Below, piece after piece: positions 1 through 11,539 of a stretch of DNA of 64,000 bases. Within the stretch, counting starts at the first letter, position 1. The number at the start of each line of letters is the position of its first letter. This stretch comes from Epiperipatus broadwayi (Eukaryota; Onychophora; Udeonychophora; Euonychophora; Peripatidae). The DNA lies in the NCBI GenBank assembly GCA_028023455.1, contig JAQFVV010006294.1:498001-562000 (forward strand). The letters are read 5' to 3'. Below the pieces are notes generated by a model. The model did no database searches. It was not told where the DNA came from and saw only the letters and a list, made by a program, of their open reading frames with translations. A program made the position numbers and the translations under genes.

Positions 1-1
1 G

Positions 2-385
2 GGAATCAAGATGTACATTGGGAAAAAAACTAAAGAACACTTGCAGTTATTAAAAAGAGTTCAAAAAACTAAACAAAATTGTATTGGAAATGATAATGTT
101 TCAATATCAGTTTTTTATGATCATAATATATTATGTATATATGATTTTAATTTTGAGTATAATAATGTGAAAATATTACAAATTGAAAGAAACAATAATG
201 AAAGGAAAATAAAGGAAGCTATGTTAATATATAAATGTAAGCATGACTTAATAAATAGACAGGCAGCAAATGTAAAAATCAATGAATTATGGGAAGGTTA
301 TGTTTTGAAAGTGTGTTTAAAGGTACCTTTAAAAAAATTAGTGTTAGTTGACAAAGACTATGAAGCTAGTCGAAAGCACTCCTAG
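2..385 (+). pseudogene. 3' end of a Penelope-like/GIY-YIG retroelement ORF (partial)
   Basis: An open frame enters from the window edge and runs to a stop at 383-385. The visible part starts with 'MYIGKKTKEHLQLLK', has a short hydrophobic/aromatic middle ('DFNFEYNNVKIL'), and then 'ERNNNERKIKEAM', followed by 'LINRQ' and 'INELWE'. This order (YIG with a basic helix, then W/Y-x-VKIL-x-x-E, then K-I-x-EA, then LINRQ) is what I know from the GIY-YIG endonuclease tail carried by Penelope-like and some other retroelements. The upstream reverse transcriptase would lie outside the window. The middle segment looks eroded, because the Zn/His-rich loop typical of intact copies is not recognisable. It is most likely a dead 3' fragment. 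It could also be a GIY-YIG domain from another element class. No host-gene features (introns, conserved flanks) are seen. Confidence 0.5.
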
Positions 386-496
386 GTGGATATAAAAAAA
401 TATTTTTAAGGTTGTATTTTATATGTGTATTTATTAAAATTTGATTATAAGATTACATATACAACTTTGAAGGCATACAGGTATTAAAAAATAATA

Positions 497-1292
497 GTGC
501 TATAAACAAAGCAAAACTCTCCATACAGTATTGCCACCTTGTGCCAACCAGAGTAATCAATGAATGCCAGAAGGCTTGTGCATAAAATCTCTATCTAATG
601 CCTCCTCATCCAATATCCCCAGACTAGTTTCTGGCTTGTGGCCATTGTCAGTGAGGAGCTTTGGATTTGAGAGCACTGCACCTAGATCTTAGGATCTAAT
701 GCAACCCTCCAGCACCCACCTTTTATCTCTACTTAACTATAAAACTATGAGAAATTGAAAAAACACAAAAATGTTTTCAATCTAAGCTCAATAGCTTATA
801 TAGTCATATGGGCCTGAACTCAGTTCAACACCCATAAATTTTGGTGTCTTTGGCTAATAGGATAGTGGTGGCTATGGTTGTTAAAGAGCCAAAGACACCA
901 AAATGTATGGGTGCTGAACTGAGTTCAGACCCATATGACTATATAAGCTATTGAGCTTAGATTGAAAACATGTTTGTGTTTTTCAATTTCATTCTCATAG
1001 TTTTGTAGTTAAGTAGAGATAAAAGGTAGGTGCTGGAGGGTTGTATTAGATCCTAAGATCTAGGTGAAGTGCTCTCAAATCCAAAGCTCCTCACTGATGA
1101 TGGCCACAAGCCAGAAACTAGTCTGGGGATATTGGATGAGTAGGCATTAGATATGGATTTTATGCACAAGCCTTCTGGCATTCATTGATTACTCTGGTTG
1201 GCACAGGGTGGCAATACTGTATGGAGAGTTTTGCTTTGTTTATAAACAAATATGTGCTAGTATAAGAGATAGTGATCATGTGATGCTTAATA
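497..1292. repeat. Foldback repeat family A, copy 1 (inverted arms)
   Basis: The stretch 497-880 returns as its reverse complement in 880-1245. The key words are 'ctctccatacagtattgcca' against 'tggcaatactgtatggagag', and 'cctagatcttaggatct' against 'agatcctaagatctagg'. The arms are about 370 bp and differ by scattered substitutions. The right arm carries an extra tail ending near 'gatcatgtgatg' (1274-1290) that the left arm lacks, an asymmetry shared by other copies. A short repeat 'aatagtg' flanks both sides and may be a target duplication. No coding capacity is seen; a 70-codon minus-strand frame here is chance. It is interpreted as a non-autonomous foldback DNA element. Confidence 0.8.
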
Positions 1293-3550
1293 GTGTTATA
1301 TATAAAACTCAGAAGAAAATGATGCAGTAACATACAAATTAGAAGGGGTTTTCTCAAGACCAATACATGCAAATCATCAAAGTTCTATTTTCACATGATT
1401 TGAAAAGATATATAAAAAATTAGGGTTTAATGTAGTTATCTAATAGGCTATATTTCATCTTACATCGAATGACACAGCACAGAAAAAATGCCTAAAAGTT
1501 TTTGCTATCAATTCTACTTGTAGTTGAATATATTTCAGAATACTACATTGTTGGAATATACACAAAATTGTGTCCCAGTAACTATAGAAATTCATCAGTA
1601 TTTATTAAATTACTGACTCTTAATTTTAGTAAATGTAAGCTATTTGAATAAATGTTCAGAAATTATTAATGAAATAATATTCTGTCTTTTATGAATGTTC
1701 TTAAATTTGGATTTTTTTTTTTATATGTTTCTTATAAAAATTGTAAATAGCCATATTAATTTTTGTTATTCTATTTGTTGATTAATTAAATATTTTTGTT
1801 GAAATCATAGTATTTCTTTTGTTCATGATTATTGTGGTGTCATGTTCTATACATTGAATTAGACTGGGATATCATTACTGACATGTTGTGTGCATGCATA
1901 GTTTGTTATCACCCTCAATCAGTTAGGATTATGTTGCTATGTGCCTATACTATTAATTACTTTTGGATTATAAAATAAACCTACTAATTCCTTTCCAGAA
2001 AGAAATCAGCCCTAGCATTTAAGTTGGAAGGCAGTAGTTTTATATCACACATAAATTCCTGTTACAATAATTACATACGTAATATAGCTTAAACTTCTTA
2101 AACACTGTAATAATTTTGTGCATTAATATAAATGCATTTTTTATTAAGTAAAATTTTTAAAAATACTTCTTAATTAACTCCTTAGTTGCACTTTCAGTAT
2201 AGTATTTTGAAAAGGATGCTCTGAATAAAAATGCATTTAAAGATTTAATTAAGAACATTTGAAATTTTCATTGTTTGCAAAAACATTTATATTAAAGCAC
2301 AAAAATTATATATACAGAACAATCTTTCTTAATAAAACTAATTAAGGAAGATCAATTCCAGAAATTGCCATACCATAAACTGGATATTATTTTTATTTGA
2401 TATTAGTTTTATTCAGTTTCTAATGATTTTAACATATCATTATATTGAGAATTTTAGTGAATAGGTTCAATTATATCTAGCTTGGTAGCAAATAATAGTT
2501 ACATATTATTTAATGCTTTATATTAAGATGTAGTGAATAAATACATTGATTTTATCTTTTATTTTTCAAATATAAGCTTCAGATTATAGATTTTCTAATA
2601 AAATCTATAGAATAAACCAAATAAAGCATTACACAATTTCCATAGCTTACATCATCAACATTAAGAACAGTAATCTATTCTATTCATTCTACTTCAGAGC
2701 CATCTATTGAAAAACAATATATCTGGTATCAATTAATTACTCAATTTTTACAATATACAGCTCTGGAATAAATAATTCATTAGAATGAAAGGACTGAAAG
2801 TAATTCACATAAATACAATTAGTTATAAAGCAATTAAATTAGCTAATAATAACTATGTGAATTGGCATTGCTACAAAACACTTTTATGATAGTTGAATAA
2901 TATGTCTGTATGACTGTTTTAAATAAAAACAAAAATATTTGAATTCTATAATTTGAGAGCATTTCCATAGAGGATAATATCTCAACTTGCCTTTATTATC
3001 TTCCAGATATATGCAAAACAACTGCTCTAATTCATTGATAAGTTATTGTCATTGATTATTGGTTAACTAGAATATGATACCCTTCATGATTTAATGTAGT
3101 AGTAGAACAGTAAACTCCGTATGAATGCCTGACCAATAAATCATTTATTTATTTCTACTAGGATATGATAACTTTTATCAATGTTTACATGGTATGTTTA
3201 GTGTTTAACAATATCTCCCAATAGCAATTAGAGTCTCAATGTAAAGAAACATCAAAAATTAAATAAGTAATACAGATTAAATGATAAATTACTGTTCTTA
3301 AACCTAATTTTTTTAATATTTATTTCCCATCAGAGATGAAAAATTTATAAAGCAATTGTTAATCGAGTACAAAAAAAATTGCATGTTACATAATTTTTAC
3401 AGAATATCAAATTATACCACCCACACACTCACGAAAGAATTGTTATCTATATATAGGCTATTCTGAATTTGGAGAGTAAATGATGTATGATGCAGCTATA
3501 ATTTCTGTTTATTAACAATTGGAAACTGGAAGTAAAATTATTGCTAAATA
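1293..3550. other. AT-rich unique-looking sequence, no gene seen
   Basis: This 2.2-kb stretch is very AT-rich, has no long open frame on either strand, and shows no inverted repeat or recognisable element by eye. It lies upstream of the first coding exon of the opsin, so it could contain promoter or 5' UTR sequence, but nothing specific can be pointed to. Confidence 0.5.
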
Positions 3551-5285
3551 AAGGTTAATCCAATAAACATCACATGATCATCATTTCATATACTTGCTTC
3601 TAACCATTATTAAAACAGGCAAAGCTCTCTACAAGCATTGCCACTCAGTGTAAGCCAGATAATCAATGGACACCAGAAGGCTTGTGCATAAAAATCCCTA
3701 TCTAGTGCCTACTCATTCAATATCCCAGACTAGTTTTTGGCTTGTGGCCTTCATCAATGAGGAGCCTTGAATATGAGAGCACTGCACCTAGATCTTATGA
3801 TCTAATGCAACCCTCCAGCATCCATCTTTTATCTCTACTTAACTACAAAAGTATGAGACTTGAAAATACCATAATATTTTCAATCCAAGCAACACATTAG
3901 CTTATATAGTGATATATATCTGAATTCAGCTCAGTACCTAAACATTTTTGTGTCTTGAGTTCTTTAATAACCATAGCTACCACTATCCTATTAGGCAGGA
4001 TTAGTTTTAAGCCAATAAACAACACATGATTACCATTTCATATGCTTGCTAATAACTGCTATTAAAACAGGCAAAACTCTATATGTATTGCAATTCAGTG
4101 CAAGCCAGAGTAATCAATGTATGCCAGAAGGCTTATGCATAAAATCCCTATCTAGTGCTGGAGGGTGCATTAGATCCTAAGATCTAGGTGCAGTGCTCTC
4201 AGATCCAAGGCTCCTCACTGATGAAGGCCACAAGTCAGAAACTAGTCTGGGAATATTGGATGATGAATAGGCACTAGATAGGTCTTTTATTCACAAGCCT
4301 TCTGGCATCCATTGAATACTCTGGCTTGCACTGAGTGGCAGTACGTATAGAGAGTTTTGCCTGTTTTAATAATAGTTATGAGCAAGCATAGAAAATGGTG
4401 ATCATGTGATGTTTATTGGCTTAAAACCAATCCTGCCTAATAGGATAGTGATGGCTATGGTTATTAAAGAATCAAATATGCCAAAATGTATAGGTACTGA
4501 GCTGAGTTTAGACCTATATGACTATATAAGCTAATGAGCTTGGATTGAAAATATTATGGTATTTTCAATTTAAGTCTCATAATTTTATAGTTAAGTAGAA
4601 ATAAAAGGTGGCTGCTGGAGGATTGCATTAGATCCTAAAATCTAGATGCAGTGCTCTCAGATCCAAGGCTCCTCACTGACAAAGGCCATAAGCCAGAAAC
4701 TAGTCTGGGGATATTGGGTGAGTAGTCACTAGATAGAGATTTTATTCACAAGCCTTCTGGCATCCATTGATTACTCTGGCTTGTACTGAATGGCAATCCA
4801 TATAAAGAGTTTTGTCTGTTTTAATAATAGTTATGAGCAAGCATAGGAAACGGTACTCATGTGATGTTTATTGACTTAAAACCAATCCTGCCTAATAGGA
4901 TAGTGGTGGCTATGGTTTTTAAGAAATCAAACCCACCAAAATGTATAGGTACTGAGCTGAGTTTAAACCTATATGACTATATAAGCTAATGAGCTTGGAT
5001 TGAAAATATTATGGTATTTTAATTCAATTTGTCTCATAGTTTTGTAGTTAAGTAGAGATAAAAGGTAGCTGTTGGAGGGTTGCATTAGATCCTAAGATCT
5101 AGGTGCATTGCTCTCAGATCCAAGACTTCTCACTGACGAAGACCAAAAGCCAGAAACTAGTCTGGGAATATTGGCTGAGTAGGCACTAGATAGGGATTTT
5201 ATGCGCAAGCCTTCTGGCATCGATTGATTACTCTGGCTTGTGCTAAGTGGCAATACATATAGAGAGCTTTATTCTGTTTTAAATG
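3550..5285. repeat. Family A array: inverted then tandem monomers
   Basis: Here family A forms an array rather than a single foldback. Forward-orientation units occupy 3550-4157. At about 4157 the sequence switches strand ('tccctatctagtg' straight into 'ctggagggtgcatt'). Reverse-orientation units then repeat head-to-tail, with the 'ctggagg...attagatcc' mark recurring at about 4148, 4613 and 5070, so the monomer is about 460 bp. Monomers are joined through 'gtgatcatgtgatgtttattggcttaaaaccaatcctgcctaa'-type linkers. Divergence between monomers is visible but modest. No coding frame is present. The mixture of tandem and inverted units suggests replication-slippage or rolling amplification of a foldback element, or a young satellite seeded by one. 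Confidence 0.8.
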
Positions 5286-5978
5286 TTAATCTTTCTATAA
5301 ATTAATAAGTGAGTCTTCAAGGATTATCTGAAGATATTTTAAAAATTCAATCCTGAAATTAAATTTAATGAATTATTACTGATAAGAAATAAATGTTAAA
5401 AATCACATTGATTTCCTAAATCCGTGTAGAGATATATCATTTATTAAAATTGAATAGTGTTATCAGCAGGAGAATTGCATTAAATCGTGTCATTAATCAG
5501 TTTGTTAGATAAGATAGTGTCTTCTGACTGTATTTCAATGTTTTGACAATTTATAGATTTTGTAACAATATTTTATTTTAGTAAAAGGCCAATATATATA
5601 TATATCATTCTTTAAAGCATCCAAAAAAGGGGGGAAGGTAGAGGATATATTTTTCACCAGGCTTGACAATTGCAGGATAGTGAAAATTCGAGTAATTTTT
5701 CATTCATGTTCTAGCTAAGAATAGTTAGAACAATGGTAGATGTTTAGTTGGATTGGCTATGCTTCAAGCAATCTAATAATCATGGCATGGTATACAATTA
5801 TACTAATACCTATACTATGGAATTCTTCATAAATTTTTTTGTATACTTAAAAATAAAAAATTATAACAAATTGTAAATTGAAGGATGATGCTCCCATTAC
5901 TAAACATTGTGAAAGTTACATTATATTATAATAATGTTTTTTTTCTTTATCTTTCTTATTGCATTGCAAAATCCATAT
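5286..5978. other. AT-rich spacer, no gene seen
   Basis: This contains a short (TA)n run near 5595 and low-complexity AT sequence. No open frame, inverted repeat or element signature was found. Confidence 0.4.
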
Positions 5979-6276
5979 AATATTAATATCATCCATGTTC
6001 TTTGTTACTTTTTACAATGCTTTTTTACAATCCACTATTGACAGTTTTGATTGCCCCAGCAATCTTCTTCAGAACTATAGCACACAATACAAATACATAA
6101 ATACAAATAACAAACACAATACAAATCCATGAATACAAATATGTATATTTGTATTCATGAATTTGTATTGTGTTTGTTATAGTTCTGAAGAAGATTGTTG
6201 TGGCAATCGAACTGTCAATAGTGGGGAGTAAAAAAAGTATTATTAAAAGTGATAAAGAACATATGATATTAATATT
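5979..6276. repeat. Small foldback element (about 300 bp palindrome)
   Basis: The left arm contains 'actattgacagttttgattg' and 'caatcttcttcagaactata'. These return inverted as 'tatagttctgaagaagattg' and 'caatcgaactgtcaatagt' in the right arm. The arms meet around 6140 in the run 'gaatacaaatatgtatatttgtattc'. Arms of about 145 bp with a nearly absent loop predict a very stable hairpin. Both outer edges carry a similar 'gatattaatatta'-type word. There is no coding sequence. This is a MITE or foldback unrelated to family A or B by eye. Confidence 0.8.
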
Positions 6277-7104
6277 AAATATTTTTTCTTTATAGAGAGT
6301 CCACCACTATTTACCTGATCATCATCAAAGCTTTATCAACCTACTAAAAATTAACAAAATATTATTTAGTGTGAAATCTTGGATGATTAGCTAAATTAGC
6401 TTCTAAAAAAAAAAAAACTGAAATCTGTCAGCTGAAGAGTTCTCTAAATTCCATTCCAAATTTGAACATTAAATTATTGACTTCAAAAATAATCCCTAAC
6501 TACTGCACTACAATGCTTTTTATATATTCATAGCAATTAGTTCACATTAAAGAAGCTACAAAGATGGGTCAAAGTCAATGAAATATTAATTTATAGAGCA
6601 CAACAAAGTCAAATGAAAAGAGAATTTCTAGGTTAAAAATATTAAGTGCAAAAAAAAGGCATTTTTTTAAAAAACAAAAAAACGTGGAAATGAAATAAAG
6701 ATTTCTTGATTATCGATGTGCAGAAAATGATCTCTCAACATCCTATTTATAGAAAATAAACAATAGGAACGTAGCATTTTCTACTAAAATTATACACATC
6801 ATAGAAAATGTTCGTATCGGGGGGGGTTTTCAAGCAACACTTTTTTTTTTAATGGTTAACTTTTAAATAAAGTATTTTTTTATTATTTTTTTAGCACCTT
6901 TAAGATAATACCATCTATAATTAATCAGTAAGCACGCATATATATTATAATTAAAATAGTTGTACTAAAAGTATAAATCAAAAGGTATCTCATAAATAAT
7001 TTCCAAAATAAAACATTTAAAACTCAATGATTTGTACTTTAATATATTTTCAAGCATATTAACTGACATGAAAACAAAATTTTATATATATTTTTTTTTC
7101 CCAG
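6277..7104 (+). other. Region upstream of opsin exon 1, ending in a splice-acceptor-like tract
   Basis: This is AT-rich sequence with mononucleotide runs (oligo-A at about 6405, oligo-G at about 6819). The last bases before the opsin start form a long pyrimidine run followed by 'cccag' (7095-7104), which looks like a 3' splice site. If it is used, the opsin transcript has at least one upstream non-coding exon, and this stretch is the end of an intron rather than the promoter. No TATA box or other promoter element can be assigned confidently. Confidence 0.4.
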
Positions 7105-7107
7105 GGA

Positions 7108-7592
7108 ATGGAAATTTCTGAAACGGTTTTTGATCGTCACAACGATGTTATTGAAACTAGCATTTTAGAACCTCAGAGTTCTTTTACAGTTTTCGTTTCT
7201 ACTTTAGGGCATACTCAACACATCAACAATGAAGCTACATACATAGAATCTACTTTTCAGCAGAGCGCCATATTGCTATCTCACACTGTGGCATCTGCTT
7301 TTTCAACCATAATGACAACTTCAACAGCAATTGTAAATGCAGGTGTGCCTGATATAGCGGCAAATCCTACAGAAGATGATGTTAGCATATGGGGAAATAC
7401 TACTAATTTTTTACTAAATCTTACTTCACTATGGAAACCAGCTTATATACCAAAAGATCTTTGGGTCCATCCTCATTGGTACCAATTTCCAAAGCAAACT
7501 GAATTAATGCATTTCATTTTTGGATTATCCATATGCTTTCTTGGTATTCTATCAGTTATTGGTAACTTTCTTGTTATGTGGATTTTTAGTGG
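7108..7592 (+). CDS. Rhabdomeric (Gq-type) opsin, coding exon 1
   Basis: This encodes residues 1-161 and two bases of codon 162. The N-terminal ectodomain is unusually long (about 130 residues) and Ser/Thr-rich. It has two N-glycosylation sequons (NTT at 97, NLT at 104) and the r-opsin hallmark 'HPHWYQFP' at 121-128, just before transmembrane helix 1 (about 133-158, ending 'VIGNFLVMWIF'). The chosen ATG is the first in this frame after a splice-acceptor-like tract ending at 7104, so a 5' non-coding exon is likely. The exon ends at 'agtgg|gtaagt', a strong phase-2 donor. Reading past the donor gives an immediate stop, which confirms the boundary. Light absorption through bound retinal and signalling through Gq/PLC are known for the family. 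Visual or extra-ocular use cannot be decided here. Confidence 0.9.
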
Positions 7593-7660
7593 GTAAGTTT
7601 ATATTTATTAAATACACACATTTATTTTTAAATGTTTATGACATTTGTGGTATTAATATA

Positions 7661-7741
7661 GAACCTTATCATGTAATGGTAGTGCATCTACCTGGATTCA
7701 AATTTAGATTGGGTAAAAAAAATTTCCACCAGATTTAGAAT
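7661..7741 (+). repeat. tRNA-derived SINE remnant, copy 1
   Basis: A tRNA-like head has an A-box-like 'taatggtagtgc' and a B-box-like 'ggattcaaatt', followed by 'gggtaaaaaaaatttcca' and 'ccagattta'. The same head-plus-tail arrangement recurs at 29690 and, inverted, at 43881, so it is treated as one SINE family. It is too short and degenerate to be a tRNA gene: there is no cloverleaf acceptor pairing. Confidence 0.45.
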
Positions 7742-7960
7742 TTTTTTATTGTATATCAATTCAATTTACAAGCTTTGTTATAAACATGTATTTGTAGATA
7801 ATTGTTAATATTTAAAGTACAAATTATTAATCACTAATATTTATTTTTTAGTCAAACAAAAGTCAGATATATATAGTAATATTATTAAAACATAACTATT
7901 ACTTAATTTGCATTTCAACACTTATACTCAATCTTACAATTTTTAACAACATATAATACA

Positions 7961-8308
7961 ATAACAAATGCTCCATATAGTAGTGCTACTCAGTGAAAGA
8001 CTTAATAATCAATGGATGCAAGAAAGTTGGTGTATAAAATTCCTATCTAAAGCTACTCATCCCCTATCCTGACTAGCTTTTAGCTTATGGTTTTTATCCA
8101 TGAGGAAAGGAGCCTTGAATCTGAGAGCACTGCACTGGGAATATTGGATGAGTAAGCACTAGATAGGGATTTTATGAACAAAACTTTTTGCATTTATTGA
8201 TTACTAAGGCTTGCACTGAGTGGTAGTATTGTCTGAAGAATTTGCTACTTTTTTAACAATTTGTATAAGCATAGGATCCTAATAATGTTCATGTGATGTT
8301 TTAGTGGT
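7961..8308. repeat. Family A foldback copy with 13-bp target duplication
   Basis: A shortened family A palindrome. The forward arm (7975-8130) and reverse arm (8131-8300) are joined by an internal deletion at 'gcactgca|ctgggaatattgg'. The same 13 bases, 'aacatataataca', sit immediately left (7948-7960) and right (8309-8321) of the element, which fixes its ends. The right terminus is 'catgtgatgttttagtggt'. This is the clearest boundary for the family and points to transposition as a unit, with both arms moving together. Confidence 0.8.
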
Positions 8309-8321
8309 AACATATAATACA

Positions 8322-9825
8322 CTTATGTTATTTTTTAAAGATGTTATTGACATAAAAAATGTAAATGACTTCTTAAGATGCATTTTGATATATTCAAGTC
8401 ATAACACAGTGACTATAATTATCTTTAGATAAACAGAAAATAATAGCAATGGATAATTGAATCATTTATGTTTTTCTAATGTCTATTATCCAGTTTAAGA
8501 AGTAGTGTGAATGTATGTAATGTTGTTGGAGAAATAGATAAAACTTAGCACACAAGTAAAAAAAAAAAATTGAAATCTAGTTTAAGAATAAATATTAAAA
8601 GATATTTTAATTGTTAGCATAATATTAAAGTATAATTTCTTTCTTAAAAATGACTAATAATTGTCAAGTTTTTTAAACACAGCAGTTATCTATTAATACA
8701 TGTTAATAAAATAATCTTTATAAATTAAATCAATATAGTTCTCAGTATTGAAGTAGAAAATAGCAAGACTGATATTGTGACTATGGAATGGCTTGTGCCA
8801 ACTAATGAGCAACGATTCATGCTAAAATGTCTCTTAAAAGTAACATAAATTATATTCTGCATATATTTAAGAAGAATCATGAATATTTGAAATGTTATTG
8901 AAAAAAGTAATAAATAAATATTCTTAGCTAAATAATAAATAATAATGAAAAAATACTCAAACCATTACCTTCCAACAATTAGAAAATCTTGAATAATGCC
9001 TTCTTTTGCATATCACTTTTATAAATACTTGAGTAGAGGTCAGATGAAAAAGGTTTTCACCAACAAAATAAAAAATTATAAGTATTAGAAATATAAAAAT
9101 CCACTATATATAAAAATTAATGTGTGATATAGATAAATTATAAATAGGATAAAATATGTGTATCAGCAAACTATTTAAAAAAATTTCTATCAAACTGTTG
9201 TTATAAGTTGCTTTAAGAGTTTTCAATTCATTTTTGTCTTATGGTTTAAAAAGCTACTTGTATATTATAATAATAAAGTTGTTTTTTCATTCTACTATTT
9301 CTAGTATGGGATCAAAATGTGTGCAAATTGTTCTGTCACCAATTTTAATTACTTCAAGGAGATTTCATTACTATAAACAGCTCTTCTTTGTTCTTACACA
9401 AATAAAGCATATTCTAATTTATAAGATTTACCATAAATGTTCAACAACCAATCCTAAAGCTTTTACATTTTATGTAATGTTAAAATGACAGAATGTATCA
9501 GTATGAAAACACCACAATAACACATCAAGAAAAACAATTTATAAATTAACAATTATAAATACACAAAATGCTATTTGATGAGTTTCCTTTTCCAGAATTA
9601 TTGATAGAATTTGCAATGCAACTGCATATCTAATGACCACCTTACTAAAAATTGATATTGACTAAATAGAGTTTGATTTTTTCAACTGGGTTGTGTTTAT
9701 GCATACAAATTTTAGGTGTGAGCCTGGAGCATTGCAGTTATAGAAGATCTCCCAAAGTTAATTTGGAAAAAGCTTTTTAGATCTTACACCTATAAGTGAG
9801 ATTTCTTCAAATTAATAGGTTCTCA
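8322..9825. other. AT-rich intronic sequence, no gene seen
   Basis: No repeat pair or meaningful open frame is recognised. An 84-codon open frame at 9234-9488 is rich in Ile, Phe and Lys as expected of chance AT-rich frames and shows no domain. Confidence 0.4.
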
Positions 9826-9830
9826 GGTCC

Positions 9831-10638
9831 TGGAATATCTATTAATTACTAGTAAAATGTGCATTTAAATTTACATTACTAAAATTACTGTCTAAAAATA
9901 GTTAAATAATAAAATGGATATAAATTAAAACATTAATTGAATAATGAGAATAAAACTAAAGTCTGATTTTGTAGGAATTCAACTGTCAATCAACCGATTA
10001 ACAATCGAATTCTAGAAAGAACTAATGTTTAATAAAACCCAATAAATAAGATAAAAAACCTTCCACCCAGATACAGATGAACAGTTAGATTACTTCAGAA
10101 AACAAGTCACAGAAAACTATTTAAGCAGGAGGAAAAAACGCAATAGTTTTTTCTCCATTCCTTGTGTACTCACACAACTAGATTGTGCATATATGTGAAG
10201 CAGTGGAAGAATAATGGGGACTTGTTTCCAGACCCAGGATCTCGGCTCTTGAAGGTAATCAAGCCGACTATGGATTAAACAAATCACCCCAATCTTATTG
10301 TAATTTATATGTGCCTCAAGAGCTCACAGAATTAAAGAACATTTGCCAGAATTAGGTAAAGAGTGATTTAATTAATCATTAATAGTGCGATTAAGCAGGA
10401 GACTTTAATCATGAGGATATTAACTTTAAATATATTGATTTATTATTATCATCTATGCAAAGCAACTATATATATATATATATATATATATTACTAGAAT
10501 ATATTTGTCTTGTTGTTTTGCATTAAAATTATTATAAATTGATCCACAGTGGGGTTATTTAGTTATTTGAGAAACGGAATAATTTTAGAAATCACTTACT
10601 AGTCTTAATTAAGATAAAGTTAAGATCAAGACATAGCA
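9831..10638 (+). repeat. 5' LTR of the gypsy element (808 bp)
   Basis: It matches 15949-16764 over its whole length, including a variable (TA)n run (10469-10491 here, about 16541-16571 in the partner). It begins TG and ends CA. Internal sequence starts 'aaacttggcatag'. A TGG at about 10643 is where a tRNA primer-binding site would be expected, but I cannot assign the tRNA. Confidence 0.92.
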
Positions 10639-10844
10639 AAACTTGGCATAGTTGCACAGTTTGAGTCAAACCCAATTGATCTGCCTGGTTAGGAAAAACC
10701 TGGCATAGATTATGTCGAACATAACTAGAGGAATAAATTAGCTTAGGGAAGGATTGTAATAGTAAACAATCTAAATGTTGTCATTTGGACAAACAGCCAT
10801 AAGCAAATTTGATGTGAAGAATGCTGCCGAATGGCCACTATAAG

Positions 10845-11450
10845 TGACGCAGATAGAAAACTATTTTACCTTGAAAGATATTCAAGAAAATAAAAGTGGC
10901 AGTACTTTTGTGTTTCTCAGGGGAAAAAGTTATAAAAATTGTTAATAAGTTTTATGACTCCCCCACCATTGATAGTATAGAATATGAGGAGCTGGTTAAG
11001 AAACTAATAGAGAATTTTAGTCTCCACCCATCCCATCACATAGCTCATTTAAAACTGAGGAATAAAAAACAGTTTAATGGGGAATGTACAGGGATTATAT
11101 CGAAGAAATACTCCTTGATCAATTACTCTGGATATGCACAGAGATAGATTGTGAGAACAATTATAACTGATACTGACTTAAAGTACCAGAGTGTGTTCCA
11201 AAAAGGAATAGCTTATGAGCTAATAAGTGAGAAAGCTCAAGCTTTTAAAAATAAAGCTGAAGATAGTATAAATACACAGATTTATAAAACTAAGAGAAAA
11301 TGTAGTAACCTGAGCAAACCAGAATTTGAAAGGGGAACTAAAATGATCTGTTACTGCTGTGGAAAAAATAACCATAAAGCAAGAGAGTGCAAGTAGATAG
11401 AAGAGAAATGTTTTGAATATGGGTGGAAGGGACACATTGCATGCATACAT
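10845..11450 (+). pseudogene. gag fragment of the gypsy element
   Basis: The frame is broken by stops near 11145 and 11394. The N-terminal half reads like a retrotransposon capsid (a helical, Lys/Glu-rich region with 'EELVKKLIENFSLHPSH'). The C-terminal part carries one intact CX2CX4HX4C zinc knuckle ('CYCCGKNNHKAREC', about 11349-11390). A second knuckle follows immediately but has lost a cysteine ('CFEYGWKGH'). In living elements gag packages the RNA; this copy cannot make a full protein. Confidence 0.75.
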
Positions 11451-11539
11451 AGAAAACCTGATAATGACTCAAATCAAGAGAAAGAGTGGGGTCAAAAAAA
11501 TAGGGAAGATAAACCCAATAATAATTTTACTGTTAGAAA

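Noticed and set aside
7520-7738. 72-codon frame overlapping the end of opsin exon 1
   Set aside because: It is a shifted frame running through helix 1 and the splice donor into a SINE remnant.
7661-7741. Functional tRNA gene
   Set aside because: The A- and B-box words are present but the arms cannot form a cloverleaf and there is no acceptor stem.
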